In this document: positions 23,825-32,956 of the stretch, piece after piece | How the letters are laid out: every line of letters begins with the position of its first letter | Numbering within the stretch: the first letter of the stretch is position 1 | NCBI RefSeq assembly: GCF_900116715.1 | Contig: NZ_FPBM01000011.1 | Location: 43,501 to 107,500, forward strand | Length of the DNA stretch: 64,000 nt | Source of the DNA: Polaromonas sp. YR568 | GTDB taxonomy: Bacteria > Pseudomonadota > Gammaproteobacteria > Burkholderiales > Burkholderiaceae_C | Direction: 5' to 3' | Position numbers and translations under genes: made by a program | Notes under the pieces: model-generated | What the model saw: only the letters and a program-made list of their open reading frames with translations | Database searches by the model: none | What the model was told of the DNA's origin: nothing

Positions 23825-25285
23825 GTGTCGCGCGCAGCTTCGCCCAAATTGCACACGCGCGCCCTGCGGGTAGCGCTGGTTTGCACGGACGTCGCGGGCT
23901 TGGCCTTCTGGGTATTCGCAGGGCCCGCCGCCCTAGCCGGCGCGGCGCCTGACGATGAAAAAACCGGTGGCGAGACCACCGTGTTTGCCACCGGCCAGAA
24001 CGCGTTTTCATTTCCCTTCGCCAATTTGCCCGATGAAGAGCGCACGCGCTTTGTCATCGGCAATTCTTTTTTCAAACGCAACTGGGTGCAGGCGCCGTCC
24101 TCCACCACAGCGCGCGACGGCCTGGGCCCGCACTTCATCGCGCGCTCCTGCGGCGGCTGCCATGTGCAGGACGGCCGCGGCGCGCCGCCGGACTTCACGC
24201 GCGGTTTGTCCGAGCAGCCGGTGGGTTTGTTGCTGCGCCTGTCGATCCCCGGCAACGATGCACACGGCGGCCCCAAGCCTGACCCGGTGTATGGTGACCA
24301 GTTCTCCAACTTTGCGGTGCTTAACGTCATGCCCGAAGGGCAGATCTCGCTGCGCTACGACACGGTGCGCGGCAAGTTCGCCGACGGCACGCCTTATCAG
24401 CTGCAAAAGCCCCGCTACGGTTTCAGCAAACTCAACTACGGCCCCATGGCCAAAGACATCATGGTGAGCCCGCGCATTGCGCCGCAGATGGCCGGCGTGG
24501 GTTTGCTTGAAGCGATTCCCGACACCGAAATCTTGCGCAATGCGCGTGAGCAGGCGGCCTCGGGCGGTCCGGTGCGCGGCATCATCAACCAGGTGTGGGA
24601 TGCACCCTCGCAGCAGATGCGCGTGGGCCGCTTCGGCTGGAAGGCCAATGTCGCCACGCTGGCGCACCAGACGGCCGGCGCCTTCCTGGGCGACATGGGC
24701 ATCACCTCGCCGACCTTCCCTGACGAGACCTGTACCGCCGCGCAAAAAGACTGCCTGGCCGCGCCGCGCGGCGCGCTGGGCAAGGCGCCCGAGATCGACG
24801 AGAAAACGTTCAACGACGTGGTGTTCTACGAAACCGCGCTGGCGCCGGCGGCACGCCGCAATCCGAAAGACGCGCAAGTGCTGCAAGGGCAAAAGCTGTT
24901 TGCGCAGGCGCAATGCGCCGCCTGCCACCGGCCCAGCTACGTCACCGGCGAAAGCCCCTTCCCACGCCTGGGCAGCAAGGCCGTGCAAGGCCAGACCATC
25001 TGGCCCTACACCGATTTGCTGCTGCACGACATGGGCGAAGGCCTGGCCGACGGCCGGCCCGACTTTCTGGCCAATGGCCGCCAGTGGCGCACACCGCCGC
25101 TGTGGGGCATTGGGCTGGTGCCCGACGTGAACGGCCACAACCGCCTGCTGCATGACGGACGTGCGCGTGGCGCGCTGGAAGCCGTGCTCTGGCATGACGG
25201 TGAAGCCAAGGCCAGCAAGGACAAAGTCTTGCAGATGAACGCGCAGGAGCGCGCCGCGCTGGTGAAGTTTCTGGAATCGCTCTGA
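23825..25285 (+). CDS. Di-haem oxidoreductase, DUF1111/thiol-oxidoreductase-like
   Basis: This 486-aa exported protein has two c-type haem sites, CGGCH (109-113) and CAACH (364-368), in the arrangement of the di-haem DUF1111 family found beside imelysins. The GTG start at 23825 immediately follows the imelysin TAA, so the two are translationally coupled. The N-terminal hydrophobic stretch (VALVCTDVAGLAFWVFAGPAALAGA) acts as signal. C-terminal LPxLGIGL-like sequences (TPPLWGIGLVP and HDGRARGALEAVLWHDGEA) are family-typical. It probably transfers electrons in iron handling in the periplasm; the true reaction is unknown. Confidence 0.9.
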   Translation: MSRAASPKLHTRALRVALVCTDVAGLAFWVFAGPAALAGAAPDDEKTGGETTVFATGQNAFSFPFANLPDEERTRFVIGNSFFKRNWVQAPSSTTARDGLGPHFIARSCGGCHVQDGRGAPPDFTRGLSEQPVGLLLRLSIPGNDAHGGPKPDPVYGDQFSNFAVLNVMPEGQISLRYDTVRGKFADGTPYQLQKPRYGFSKLNYGPMAKDIMVSPRIAPQMAGVGLLEAIPDTEILRNAREQAASGGPVRGIINQVWDAPSQQMRVGRFGWKANVATLAHQTAGAFLGDMGITSPTFPDETCTAAQKDCLAAPRGALGKAPEIDEKTFNDVVFYETALAPAARRNPKDAQVLQGQKLFAQAQCAACHRPSYVTGESPFPRLGSKAVQGQTIWPYTDLLLHDMGEGLADGRPDFLANGRQWRTPPLWGIGLVPDVNGHNRLLHDGRARGALEAVLWHDGEAKASKDKVLQMNAQERAALVKFLESL

Positions 25286-25341
25286 TCACCGCGATTCACT
25301 GAACGCCCGGCCTGAAACAACACCCACAAGGGGATAGTCCC

Positions 25342-26448
25342 ATGAACCCCATCACGCTTTCATTCAAACCGGCGTTGCGCAAGGCGTCGCTGGCCGTCGC
25401 CGGCGCGGCGCTGCTGGCAGCCGGTGGCGCACAGGCGCAAGCCGTTGCCGCCAATGTGGCCGTGCCGTTTTACACCGCGGGCGATTTCATGCGCGGCGCC
25501 TACCGCTTTTGGTACGCACCGCAAGCCACCGCATTTGCCGAACAGGCCGGCGGCCTGCCCACGGCGATCTCTGCGGTGTGCGATGCAGGCGCAGACAGCG
25601 CTGCCGCAAAGCTGGATCAGGCCCGTGAACGCTGGAAAGCCACCGCCCTGGCCTGGGACCGCCTGAGTGGTGTGCAGGTCGGGCCCATGGTGCAGCGCCG
25701 CTCAAACCGGCAGATCGATTTCACGCCGACGCGGCCGGAGCTCATCAAGCGCGCCATTCAAACCGCGCCGCAAGACGCCACCGCCATGGAAAGCATAGGC
25801 ACACCGGCCAAGGGCCTGCCCGCGCTCGAGTGGCTGCTGTGGAGCCCACCCGCCATCGCACCTGCCACACCGGCCTGCCGTTACGCGGTGCAGGTGGCGG
25901 CAGATATCCAGCGTGAAGCCGATGCTCTGGCCAAAGCATTTGGCGAACTCGCTGCGCGACCGCCCGGCCAGTCCGAAGAGAGCAACGGCCCGGCCATGAG
26001 CGAGCTGGTCAATCAGTGGACAGGCGCGCTGGAGCGCTTGCGCTGGGCCGAAATGGAAAAACCGCGCATGTCGGGCGCCGCACAGGGCGGCCGCAATGCC
26101 GTGCCTTACGCACGCAGCGCCAGCGGCCAGACGGCCGCGCGCTGGGCTGCGCAGTGGCAGGCGCTGCGCACGCTGGGCGCTTCACAGGCCAGTGAGGCGC
26201 CGCGCCCCGGCACGGGCCTGGCGCCGATTGAAACCTATTTGCGCGGCCTGGGCCGCAACGAGCCGGCCGACCTGCTGGCGCAAAGCGTGGGCAAGGCCGA
26301 CAAGACGTTGCAAAACCTCTCGCCCACCAACCGTGCCGGCATTACCGCCGCCGGGCGCTCACTGGCCGACCTGAAAAAACTCACCGAAGCCGAGATCGCA
26401 CCGGCGCTGGAAGTGAGCATCGGGTTTTCAGATGCCGACGGTGACTGA
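25342..26448 (+). CDS. Second imelysin-family periplasmic protein
   Basis: This 368-aa protein has a signal peptide (AALLAAGGAQAQA) and an imelysin-like domain in a shorter version. KGLPALEWLLWSP corresponds to the GxHxxE region, but His is replaced, so the canonical motif is not retained. RERWKATALAWDRLSGVQVGP is the family's first helix pair. AAGGGGATAG precedes the ATG. It lies third in the iron operon, 56 bases after the di-haem gene. It may be a partner or scaffold of the first imelysin rather than a metal binder itself. Confidence 0.82.
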   Translation: MNPITLSFKPALRKASLAVAGAALLAAGGAQAQAVAANVAVPFYTAGDFMRGAYRFWYAPQATAFAEQAGGLPTAISAVCDAGADSAAAKLDQARERWKATALAWDRLSGVQVGPMVQRRSNRQIDFTPTRPELIKRAIQTAPQDATAMESIGTPAKGLPALEWLLWSPPAIAPATPACRYAVQVAADIQREADALAKAFGELAARPPGQSEESNGPAMSELVNQWTGALERLRWAEMEKPRMSGAAQGGRNAVPYARSASGQTAARWAAQWQALRTLGASQASEAPRPGTGLAPIETYLRGLGRNEPADLLAQSVGKADKTLQNLSPTNRAGITAAGRSLADLKKLTEAEIAPALEVSIGFSDADGD

Positions 26449-26449
26449 C

Positions 26450-27580
26450 ATGAACAAGCCCTTCACCTTGCAACGCCGGCAGTGGCTGGTTTACGCGTCG
26501 TCGCTGGCTGTGCCGTTGGCGCTGCCTGTCATGGCTGCAACGCGCGGCCCGCAACTGGCCGCCGCGTGGGAGGGCACTGAGGGTTACCAGGTCGGCGTGC
26601 TGACACAACGCGGCGCCGCGCTGGAAGTGAGCGCCGCACTCGACGTGCCGACACGCGCGCACGGCGTGTGGGCGGAAGCCGGCGGCACGCTGCTGGCAGT
26701 GGCACGCAGGCCCGGCGACTGGCTGCTGCGCTGGCGGCCCGATGGCGCGCAAGGCGGCAAGGCCATTGCCTGGGGCTGGATTGAACCCGACCGCGCCTTC
26801 AATGGCCACGTGATCGCCAGCGCTGACGGCAAGCTGCTCTACACCACCGAAACCAACCTGGAAACCGGCCAGGGCCTGATCGGCCTGCGCGACGCGGCCA
26901 CGCTGGAGAAAACCGGCGAGTGGTCTACCCACGGTATGGACCCGCATGAGTTGCTGCTCGACGCCGACGGCAGCCTCATGGTGGCCAACGGCGGCATTCC
27001 TGCCCTGCCTGAAACCGGGCGGCTCAAAATTCAAATGGACCGCATGGATGCCTCGCTGGTGCGGCTGGACACCCGCTCGGGCGAGCTGCGCGGCCAATGG
27101 CGGCTGGCCGACAAGCGCCTGAGCCTGCGCCACATCGCCTGGGGCGAGCCCGTTGCAGGCGGCAAGCCGGGGCAACGCCTGCTCGGCATTGCGCTGCAGG
27201 CTGAGCATGACGATGCCAACATCAAAACCAATGCACCCGTGTTGGCCGTGTTTGATGGGCAGCGTCTGCAAACGTATGCTGCGGCGCCAGGCCAGGTGCT
27301 TGCGGGTTATGGCGGCGACGTCGCCCACACAGCGGGTGGCTTTGCGGTGAGCTGCCCGCGCGCCAACGGTGTCGCGTTATGGCGCGCCGATGGCCAGTGG
27401 GCCGGTTTTTTACCTTTGCAAGAGGCTTGCGCGCTGGGCGTCACCGCGGCACCAGGCGCCAATGCGGTGGTCTGGGCCGGTGGCCGGCTTGCGGCGCTCG
27501 CGCGGGATGGCCGGGGCGAGACCTGGGTGTCCGCGCTCAATGGCGTGCGGCTGGACAACCACTGGACGCAGGTCGGTTAA
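26450..27580 (+). CDS. DUF1513 beta-propeller-like periplasmic protein
   Basis: This 376-aa protein begins MNKPFTLQRRQWLVYASSLA, a leader with RRQW that could be a Tat signal. The DUF1513 domain follows, with repeated strands such as GHVIASADGKLLYTTETNLE, STHGMDPHELLLDADGSLMV and LRHIAWGEPV, resembling WD40/YVTN-like propellers. The ATG at 26450 starts one base after the upstream stop; an ATG at 26432 would overlap it. Its constant association with imelysin and DUF1111 genes makes it part of the same iron-related system; the specific role is unknown. Confidence 0.88.
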   Translation: MNKPFTLQRRQWLVYASSLAVPLALPVMAATRGPQLAAAWEGTEGYQVGVLTQRGAALEVSAALDVPTRAHGVWAEAGGTLLAVARRPGDWLLRWRPDGAQGGKAIAWGWIEPDRAFNGHVIASADGKLLYTTETNLETGQGLIGLRDAATLEKTGEWSTHGMDPHELLLDADGSLMVANGGIPALPETGRLKIQMDRMDASLVRLDTRSGELRGQWRLADKRLSLRHIAWGEPVAGGKPGQRLLGIALQAEHDDANIKTNAPVLAVFDGQRLQTYAAAPGQVLAGYGGDVAHTAGGFAVSCPRANGVALWRADGQWAGFLPLQEACALGVTAAPGANAVVWAGGRLAALARDGRGETWVSALNGVRLDNHWTQVG

Positions 27581-27597
27581 GGACCCAAAGGTGAAGT

Positions 27598-27618
27598 GAA
27601 GGCGGCCTGGCCGCCTTC
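27598..27618. terminator. Bidirectional hairpin between convergent genes
   Basis: GAAGGCGGCC-T-GGCCGCCTTC is a perfect 10-bp inverted repeat 18 bases after the DUF1513 stop, overlapping the stop codon of the convergent gene. There is no T-run. It most likely acts as a shared transcript end. Confidence 0.55.
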
Positions 27619-28771
27619 AGGGCAGGACCATGTCGGTGGTCACCGGGCAGACCCAGCGCGGGTACTCGCGTGAGGTGTCTATGCAGCCGCCCGATTGATA
27701 CACACCTTTGGGTTCGCGCATGCGCAGCATCAGCTCGAGGATTTGCGCACTTTCTGCCGGGTTGGCCATTGAGGCCTTGACGCCCGACTCCACAATGCTT
27801 TCGTTGATGCGCAGGTCGCCGGCCGCATCGGTGTAGGTGGCATGCCGCCAGTGAAAAAGCTCCAGGCACTTGGCTATGAGTGTGTAAGGCTGCTCACGTT
27901 TCCAGAAGTTGGTGAAGAGGCCGCTGCCAAGGTAGAACACCCAGGAGCCCTCATAGCCCGACACGTCGGAAGAGTGTTCATCGGGGTTGCGAAACCACAG
28001 CCTGTCACCCGGCACGTAGTAGCGCGGCGGCAGGGGTTCCTGCATGGAGCCGTATTCGCGCAGGAACACATCGTGAAACTTGCCCGACATGATGGCGCTC
28101 TTTTCCCAGCGCTGTTGCAGCGCGGCCAGCAACGGCGGGTTGCAGGCTTCGAGCTCCTGCGCAATGGCCAGCAGGATCACGTACTCGGTCGCGCGGTAGC
28201 AGGAAAAGGAATACAGCTTGCCCGAGGCCTCGGGCTGCGTGGCTTTTTCCAGCGCGGCAATCAGCGCATGGCCGGGCCGCACGGTAAAGCCGTCGTCTTC
28301 GGAATAGGTCCAGCAGTCCTCGGGCCGGTTGACTTCGGTGGTGTGAAACTCCAGCGCGGTTTTGCGTGCGGCCACCACGATGTTGCGGCGAATGCGCACG
28401 GCTGAGGCCAGCTCCGCATGACTCGGAAATTCAAAGGCCACGGGGCTGAGCAGCATGGCCAGCAGGATTTCGCGCTCCAGGTCTTGCGCATTGCCCACCG
28501 TGTCCAGTTGCAGCTTCTCGACAAGGCCCATGGTGTCCAGGCCGGGCGCCCATTGCGCCGCCAGCGCCACGGGCAGGCTGAAACGCCGGGCGGCGCCGGC
28601 GCCTGCGCGAGGCGGCAGCTCCTCGGTTTCCACAGCGTCCTGCAGGCCGAGTTGCTCCAGCTGCACCAGAAAGCTGTAACTGGAGGCCGCCAGTGCGTCC
28701 GCACTGTCAGCGCAAAGAACAATGCCCACAGGATGCGGGTTGGCGGCCAGGGAGTGAGGTGTGGCGGTCAT
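27617..28771 (-). CDS. Protein-glutamine gamma-glutamyltransferase-like (Tgl fold) protein
   Basis: This 384-aa cytosolic protein has, in its second half, SFSCYRATEYVILLAIAQE followed by PPRYYVPGDRLWFRNPDEHS and SWVFYLGSGLFTNFW. These resemble Bacillus spore transglutaminase Tgl, in which a cysteine in an ATAIVI-like helix is nucleophile and a PGDxxYFxNP segment follows. The Cys here would be the nucleophile. The N-terminal ~150 residues match nothing I know. I chose the ATG at 28771 because the longer frame extends into a promoter-like stretch. The host does not appear to be a spore former, so the substrate is open. The fold assignment is inferred from motifs only. Confidence 0.5.
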   Translation of the reverse strand: MTATPHSLAANPHPVGIVLCADSADALAASSYSFLVQLEQLGLQDAVETEELPPRAGAGAARRFSLPVALAAQWAPGLDTMGLVEKLQLDTVGNAQDLEREILLAMLLSPVAFEFPSHAELASAVRIRRNIVVAARKTALEFHTTEVNRPEDCWTYSEDDGFTVRPGHALIAALEKATQPEASGKLYSFSCYRATEYVILLAIAQELEACNPPLLAALQQRWEKSAIMSGKFHDVFLREYGSMQEPLPPRYYVPGDRLWFRNPDEHSSDVSGYEGSWVFYLGSGLFTNFWKREQPYTLIAKCLELFHWRHATYTDAAGDLRINESIVESGVKASMANPAESAQILELMLRMREPKGVYQSGGCIDTSREYPRWVCPVTTDMVLP

Positions 28772-28877
28772 GCTGCCAAAGAGTATCTTTGCTTGGCGCA
28801 ATCCCGGCAATGGCAAAAACACCACGGAATCCCGTGCAAGCCTTGCGTCAGCATGGGCTCAGGCCGCCAAAAGACGC

Positions 28878-29546
28878 TCAGGCGTAGGTAATCCAGCTCG
28901 CATGCTCGGGTGCATCCAGGTGCGGCAGGGTGTTGTAGGTCACCAGCATATGGCGCTTGGGCGTGAAGGCGAACTCCGTGACCGAGCAGTTGCGGATGCG
29001 CAAATTGAGCTCAATCGTGGTCTCGGGGCTGGTGCCCAGCACATGGCCGACGGCCGTCGAGATGGGCCCGCCGCTGGAGACCAGCAGCACGTTGCCGGTG
29101 TGCGCGGTGCGTACGTGGTCCAGCACATCGGTCACGCCGGCAACAAATTCGTTGTAGCTGGGCATGCCCCTGGGGCTGACTACGCCGGCCATCCACTGCG
29201 CCAGGCCGTCGCGAAGCAGGCGGAAGTGGCCGCGGTATTCCTCGGGCGTGGTGGGCTTTTCGAGCTTGTGCGGGTGGATCGCGCCTATCACCGCGTGGCT
29301 GTCGTATTCATTGAGCCCGGGTCGCTGTGCGGCTTGCATCTCAATGCCCATGCCTTCGCAGATGCCCGCAAAGGTATTGATCTGCCGCTGCAACGTGCCG
29401 GTGAAGGCCGCGTCGAAGGTGATGCCCTTGTACTTGAAGTACTCACCCAGGCGCACGCTTTGCTGGCGGCCCATGGGGCTGAGCACGTCGTAGTCGTCTT
29501 CGCCAAATGAGGCCTGGCCGTGGCGCACGAGGTAAAGGGTTCCCAT
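28878..29546 (-). CDS. Histidine phosphatase family protein
   Basis: This 222-aa protein begins MGTLYLVRHGQASFGEDDY, with the phosphoglycerate-mutase-like RHG catalytic motif. LSPMGRQQSVRLGEYF and, near the C-terminus, VLLVSSGGPISTAVGHVLG (second catalytic region) follow. Substrate unknown; relatives act on phosphosugars or phosphoproteins. The start at 29546 is an ATG; a TTG six bases upstream is less likely. It is the last gene of the long minus-strand run. Confidence 0.85.
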   Translation of the reverse strand: MGTLYLVRHGQASFGEDDYDVLSPMGRQQSVRLGEYFKYKGITFDAAFTGTLQRQINTFAGICEGMGIEMQAAQRPGLNEYDSHAVIGAIHPHKLEKPTTPEEYRGHFRLLRDGLAQWMAGVVSPRGMPSYNEFVAGVTDVLDHVRTAHTGNVLLVSSGGPISTAVGHVLGTSPETTIELNLRIRNCSVTEFAFTPKRHMLVTYNTLPHLDAPEHASWITYA

Positions 29547-29597
29547 GGGCAAATTGTGGGCACACCGGGCCCAGCGCCCAGTCTCGCGGGTGACCGG

Positions 29598-30599
29598 TCA
29601 GGCCCCAGCTAGCACTTTGGCGACAGTGGCAGTGTCTACATTGCCGCCGCAGAGGGTTGTGCCCACCACCTGGCCCTTGAGCTGGCTGCGATCCTGCATG
29701 GCCGCGGCAAAACTGGCTGCGCCCGCGCCTTCGGCCACGTTGTGTGTGTCGGCATAGAGGTCACGCATGGCCTGGGCCACCTCCTCGTCCGTCACCTTCA
29801 CGATGCGGTCCAGGTGCGGCAGCAAGATGGCTAGCGCCGCAGGGTCGGCGACGCGGCAGGCCATGCCGTCGGCCAGGTGTGTGGTCACCGGCGCCTCGAC
29901 CACGCGCCGCGCCGCCAGCGAGTCGGCGTAGGTGGTGGCATGTGCACTCACCACACCCACAATGCGCAGCTTGCGGCCCAGCGCCAGCTTGGCGGCAATG
30001 GCTGAGCAAGCGCCCGAGCCCTGGCCTATGGGCACATAGACCACGTCGAGCTGCGGCACGGCCAGCATGAACTCCCACCAGTAGGTGCTCACGCCGCGCA
30101 GCAGGCCGGCATCAAAACTGGGCACCATATGGGCGCCGCGCTCGGCGGCCAGTGCCATCGCAAATTCACGGCTGGCCTGGAAGTCGTCGCCGTGCTCGAT
30201 CAGGGTCAAGCCCAGCGCGCGCATGGCGGCGTTTTTTTCTACCGAGTTGCCGTGCGGAACCACGATGGTGCAGGGTACGCCATGCGCGCGTGCAGCCCAG
30301 CCTATGCTCTGGCCATGGTTGCCGCGTGTGGCGCTGATGACTTCTTTGGGCATCTCGCCGCGCTGCTTCAGCCCATCAAAATAAGTGAGGCCGCCGCGCA
30401 GCTTGAACGCGCCCACCGGTGTGTGGTTCTCATGCTTGATCCAGCAATCGGTGCCCAGCCGCTGGCTGGACAGGCCCCAGCGGTATTGCGGCGTGGCCTG
30501 GAACTCGCGGTAGACGACACGCGCCGCGTCTTCAATTTCTTGCAGCGAGGGCAGCATGCTGTTTTGCAGCGCCGGCGCGTGGTCAAGCACCGCGCTCAT
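29598..30599 (-). CDS. Threonine/serine dehydratase-like PLP enzyme
   Basis: This 333-aa fold-type II PLP enzyme has AFKLRGG with the Schiff-base lysine, SATRGNHGQSIGWAAR (SxxxNHG phosphate-binding loop) and VPIGQGSGACSA (glycine-rich PLP phosphate site). It matches threonine dehydratase-type enzymes, which deaminate hydroxyamino acids; no regulatory ACT domain is present, so it is the catabolic or broad type. Its ATG overlaps the LysE gene's stop by four bases, coupling degradation with export of amino acids. Confidence 0.88.
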   Translation of the reverse strand: MSAVLDHAPALQNSMLPSLQEIEDAARVVYREFQATPQYRWGLSSQRLGTDCWIKHENHTPVGAFKLRGGLTYFDGLKQRGEMPKEVISATRGNHGQSIGWAARAHGVPCTIVVPHGNSVEKNAAMRALGLTLIEHGDDFQASREFAMALAAERGAHMVPSFDAGLLRGVSTYWWEFMLAVPQLDVVYVPIGQGSGACSAIAAKLALGRKLRIVGVVSAHATTYADSLAARRVVEAPVTTHLADGMACRVADPAALAILLPHLDRIVKVTDEEVAQAMRDLYADTHNVAEGAGAASFAAAMQDRSQLKGQVVGTTLCGGNVDTATVAKVLAGA

Positions 30600-31234
30600 G
30601 CGGCCGCCCGCTTTTCAGCCAGCAGGCGCAACGCCAGCAGGCCCAGCACCGTGCCCATCACATAACGCTGCACGCGCATCCAGCTGATGTTGCGATTGAG
30701 GAAGCCCGCAATCGCTGCGGCGAAACAGATCAGGATGGTGTTCACACCGGTACTGACGCTGATCTGCACCGCGCCCAGCGTCAGGCTTTGCAGCAGCAGG
30801 CCGCCGCGCTCGGGGTGCAAGAACTGCGGAAAGAAGGAGAGGTAAAACATCGCCACCTTGGGGTTGAGCAGGTTGGTCATAAAGCCCATGAGGAAAAGCG
30901 TGCGCGGCGGGTCGTGCGGCAGCTCGCGTGTTTCAAACGGCGCCAGGCCGCCGGGCTTGACGGCCTGCCAGGCCATCCAGAGCAAATAGGCCGCGCCCGC
31001 CACCTTGATCGCATCAAAGGCCAGCGGCACCGCCAGCAACAGCGCGGTGAGGCCGAAGGACGCGGCCAGCAGGTGCACCACAAAACCCAGCGCCACGCCG
31101 CTCAGCGACACCAGCCCGGCGCGAGGCCCCTGGCACAACGTGCGCGAGATGCAATAAATCATGTTGGGCCCGGGCGTGAGCACCAGCACCAGGGCGGCGA
31201 GGGCGAACCAGGCGAGTTCGGTGGTTGTGAACAT
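30596..31234 (-). CDS. LysE-family amino-acid exporter
   Basis: This 212-aa protein has about six membrane segments and the LysE/RhtB signature VLTPGPNMIYCISRTLCQGP near the N-terminus, then FLMGFMTNLLNPKVAMFYLSF. AAAGGAGCC precedes the ATG at 31234. It overlaps the threonine dehydratase gene by four bases. Family members export amino acids or homoserine lactones; the substrate here is unknown, but the pairing points to threonine-like compounds. It is one of three LysE genes in this cluster. Confidence 0.88.
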   Translation of the reverse strand: MFTTTELAWFALAALVLVLTPGPNMIYCISRTLCQGPRAGLVSLSGVALGFVVHLLAASFGLTALLLAVPLAFDAIKVAGAAYLLWMAWQAVKPGGLAPFETRELPHDPPRTLFLMGFMTNLLNPKVAMFYLSFFPQFLHPERGGLLLQSLTLGAVQISVSTGVNTILICFAAAIAGFLNRNISWMRVQRYVMGTVLGLLALRLLAEKRAAA

Positions 31235-31235
31235 T

Positions 31236-31949
31236 TCAGGCTCCTTTGGATTCCAGCGTGACCAGGCCACGCGGCGTTTGCAGGGTGGCAATCAGATTCG
31301 GCGGTCCCTCAGCCAGGCCCACGCCTGAAAGACCAATCGCTTCATAAGCACCGCGCAGCGCGTTGGGGCGCGGGTGGCTCGCGTGCAGCGATTGCAGCGT
31401 GACACCCGAGGGCGCCATGCCATCGGCCGGATGCACATCGTCCCACTGGATCAGCGTGGGCAGCGCGCCGTAGAAGAGCCGCTGGCCGTCTTCGCGCACG
31501 GTGATCTTCCAGGTCAGCAGGCCTTGCGGCGTCATGCGCGAAGGCTCGAGCACTTCGCCGCGGTCCAGCCCCAGGCGGGCAAGCGCCCGCACGGCTCCGC
31601 CCACGCGGGGCGTGGAGGCCACAAAGTGCGCGAGCTGCGGGCCGGTCTTGCTCAGCCGCAACTGCAGTTCATGGTCGTCCAGGTCAAACCAGCGCCGGGC
31701 CGGCGCCACGCGCGGGCTGGGCTTTGCGGGGTTGATCGCGATGATTTCGAAATAGGCGCGCGCAAAGGCGGGCGAAGCCACCGTGAACAGTCGGTTGTGT
31801 GTGCCCATCAGGCCGTGTTCGCCGCCAGGGCCGGGCGTGATGCCCAGCACGCGCTCGCACCACTGCACGCCCTCGGCAAGGTTCGCGGCCACGACCACCA
31901 GGTGGTCGACCTGCGAGGTTAGTGGAGGGGATGCGGTGCTGTGTTCCAT
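31236..31949 (-). CDS. VOC (glyoxalase-like) family protein
   Basis: This 237-aa protein starts with VDHLVVVAANLAEGVQWCERVLGITPGPGGEH, the beta-alpha-beta start of a glyoxalase_3-like VOC domain, followed by GTHNRLF and YFEIIAINP. A second half with LPTLIQWDDVHPADGMAPSG completes the two-domain fold. Metal-dependent lyase, dioxygenase or resistance functions occur in this superfamily; none can be assigned. Its stop lies one base before the LysE ATG, so the two are tightly linked. Confidence 0.83.
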   Translation of the reverse strand: MEHSTASPPLTSQVDHLVVVAANLAEGVQWCERVLGITPGPGGEHGLMGTHNRLFTVASPAFARAYFEIIAINPAKPSPRVAPARRWFDLDDHELQLRLSKTGPQLAHFVASTPRVGGAVRALARLGLDRGEVLEPSRMTPQGLLTWKITVREDGQRLFYGALPTLIQWDDVHPADGMAPSGVTLQSLHASHPRPNALRGAYEAIGLSGVGLAEGPPNLIATLQTPRGLVTLESKGA

Positions 31950-31975
31950 GGTCGATATGCGGGTTTAAGCGCCGC

Positions 31976-32908
31976 TTACACCGTCACGCGTCCATCAATG
32001 CAGGTCACCGATTCGCCGCCTACCCAGACCTGTCCTTCTCCATCACGCTCGATATGCACCTGGCCGGCGCGGCCCAGGCAGACACCTTGCGAGGCGATGT
32101 AGCGCTCGGGCGCGTGGCTTTCGGCGATCAGCCACTGGGCCAGGCTGGCATTGAGGCTGCCGGTGACCGGGTCTTCGTCAATGCCCACGGGCGAAGCAAA
32201 AGCACGCACTTCGAAGTCAGGCGCAATGCTGGTCGCGGCAGGCGTGGAGGCCGCAGAGGCCGTGAAAGCCCTGGCTTCGCGGTTGGCCCGCGCGATCAAC
32301 GGGGCCGTGTCTTCATGCGGGTAGCGTGCCACCACACCGATCTTGGTGCCCAGCTTGGCCAGCGCCTTGTGGTCGGGCGTCAGTTGCAGCACGCTCTCGG
32401 GGTTGTCCAGCAACAGGCCCAGCCACATCGGGCCGTTGTCCAGGCACTGCGCGGCCTGGATGCTGCTCGCTTTCAGTCCCAGCGCGCCGGCCACCTGCGC
32501 CAGCAGACTGGGGCTGGGAGCGGAGCGTTTGAGGGCCGGCGCGGCAAAGGCCAGGCGTTTGGTGCCGGGCTCGCGGCGGATTTTCACCAGGCCCACCTTG
32601 CACTCCTGCACGATGAAGTCTTTGCTGTGCGGCTGCCCGCCGGCCTCCAGCCAGCTGTGGCAGCTGCCCAGCGTGGGGTGGCCGGCAAAAGGCAGCTCGC
32701 CGCCGGGGGTGAAGATGCGCACGCTGTAGTCCGCCGTGGGGTCGGTGGGCGGCAGCAGGAAGGTGGTTTCCGAGAGGTTGGTCCATTTGGCAAAGCGCTG
32801 CATGGCGTCGTCATCCAGGCCGCTGCCGTCCATCACCACGGCCAGGGGGTTGCCGTAGTAAGGGATGGGGGTGAACACGTCGACTTGCTTGAATGCGCGC
32901 TGCTTCAT
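31976..32908 (-). CDS. PhzF-family epimerase/isomerase-like protein
   Basis: This 310-aa protein has the PhzF opening FKQVDVFTPIPYYGNPLAVV, the catalytic-region NLSETTFLLPP (Glu), RIFTPGGELPFAGHPTLGS, and GIDEDPVTGSLNASLAQWL with the GSAxxxL-like C-terminal block. PhzF-like proteins with a diaminopimelate-epimerase fold isomerise small amino-acid-derived compounds. No phenazine genes accompany it. It sits between GST and VOC genes in the amino-acid cluster. Confidence 0.88.
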   Translation of the reverse strand: MKQRAFKQVDVFTPIPYYGNPLAVVMDGSGLDDDAMQRFAKWTNLSETTFLLPPTDPTADYSVRIFTPGGELPFAGHPTLGSCHSWLEAGGQPHSKDFIVQECKVGLVKIRREPGTKRLAFAAPALKRSAPSPSLLAQVAGALGLKASSIQAAQCLDNGPMWLGLLLDNPESVLQLTPDHKALAKLGTKIGVVARYPHEDTAPLIARANREARAFTASAASTPAATSIAPDFEVRAFASPVGIDEDPVTGSLNASLAQWLIAESHAPERYIASQGVCLGRAGQVHIERDGEGQVWVGGESVTCIDGRVTV

Positions 32909-32956
32909 GGGGGCTTTCAGGTTTCCAGGTGAGTTTGAAGAGGAGGCTTGAACGAT

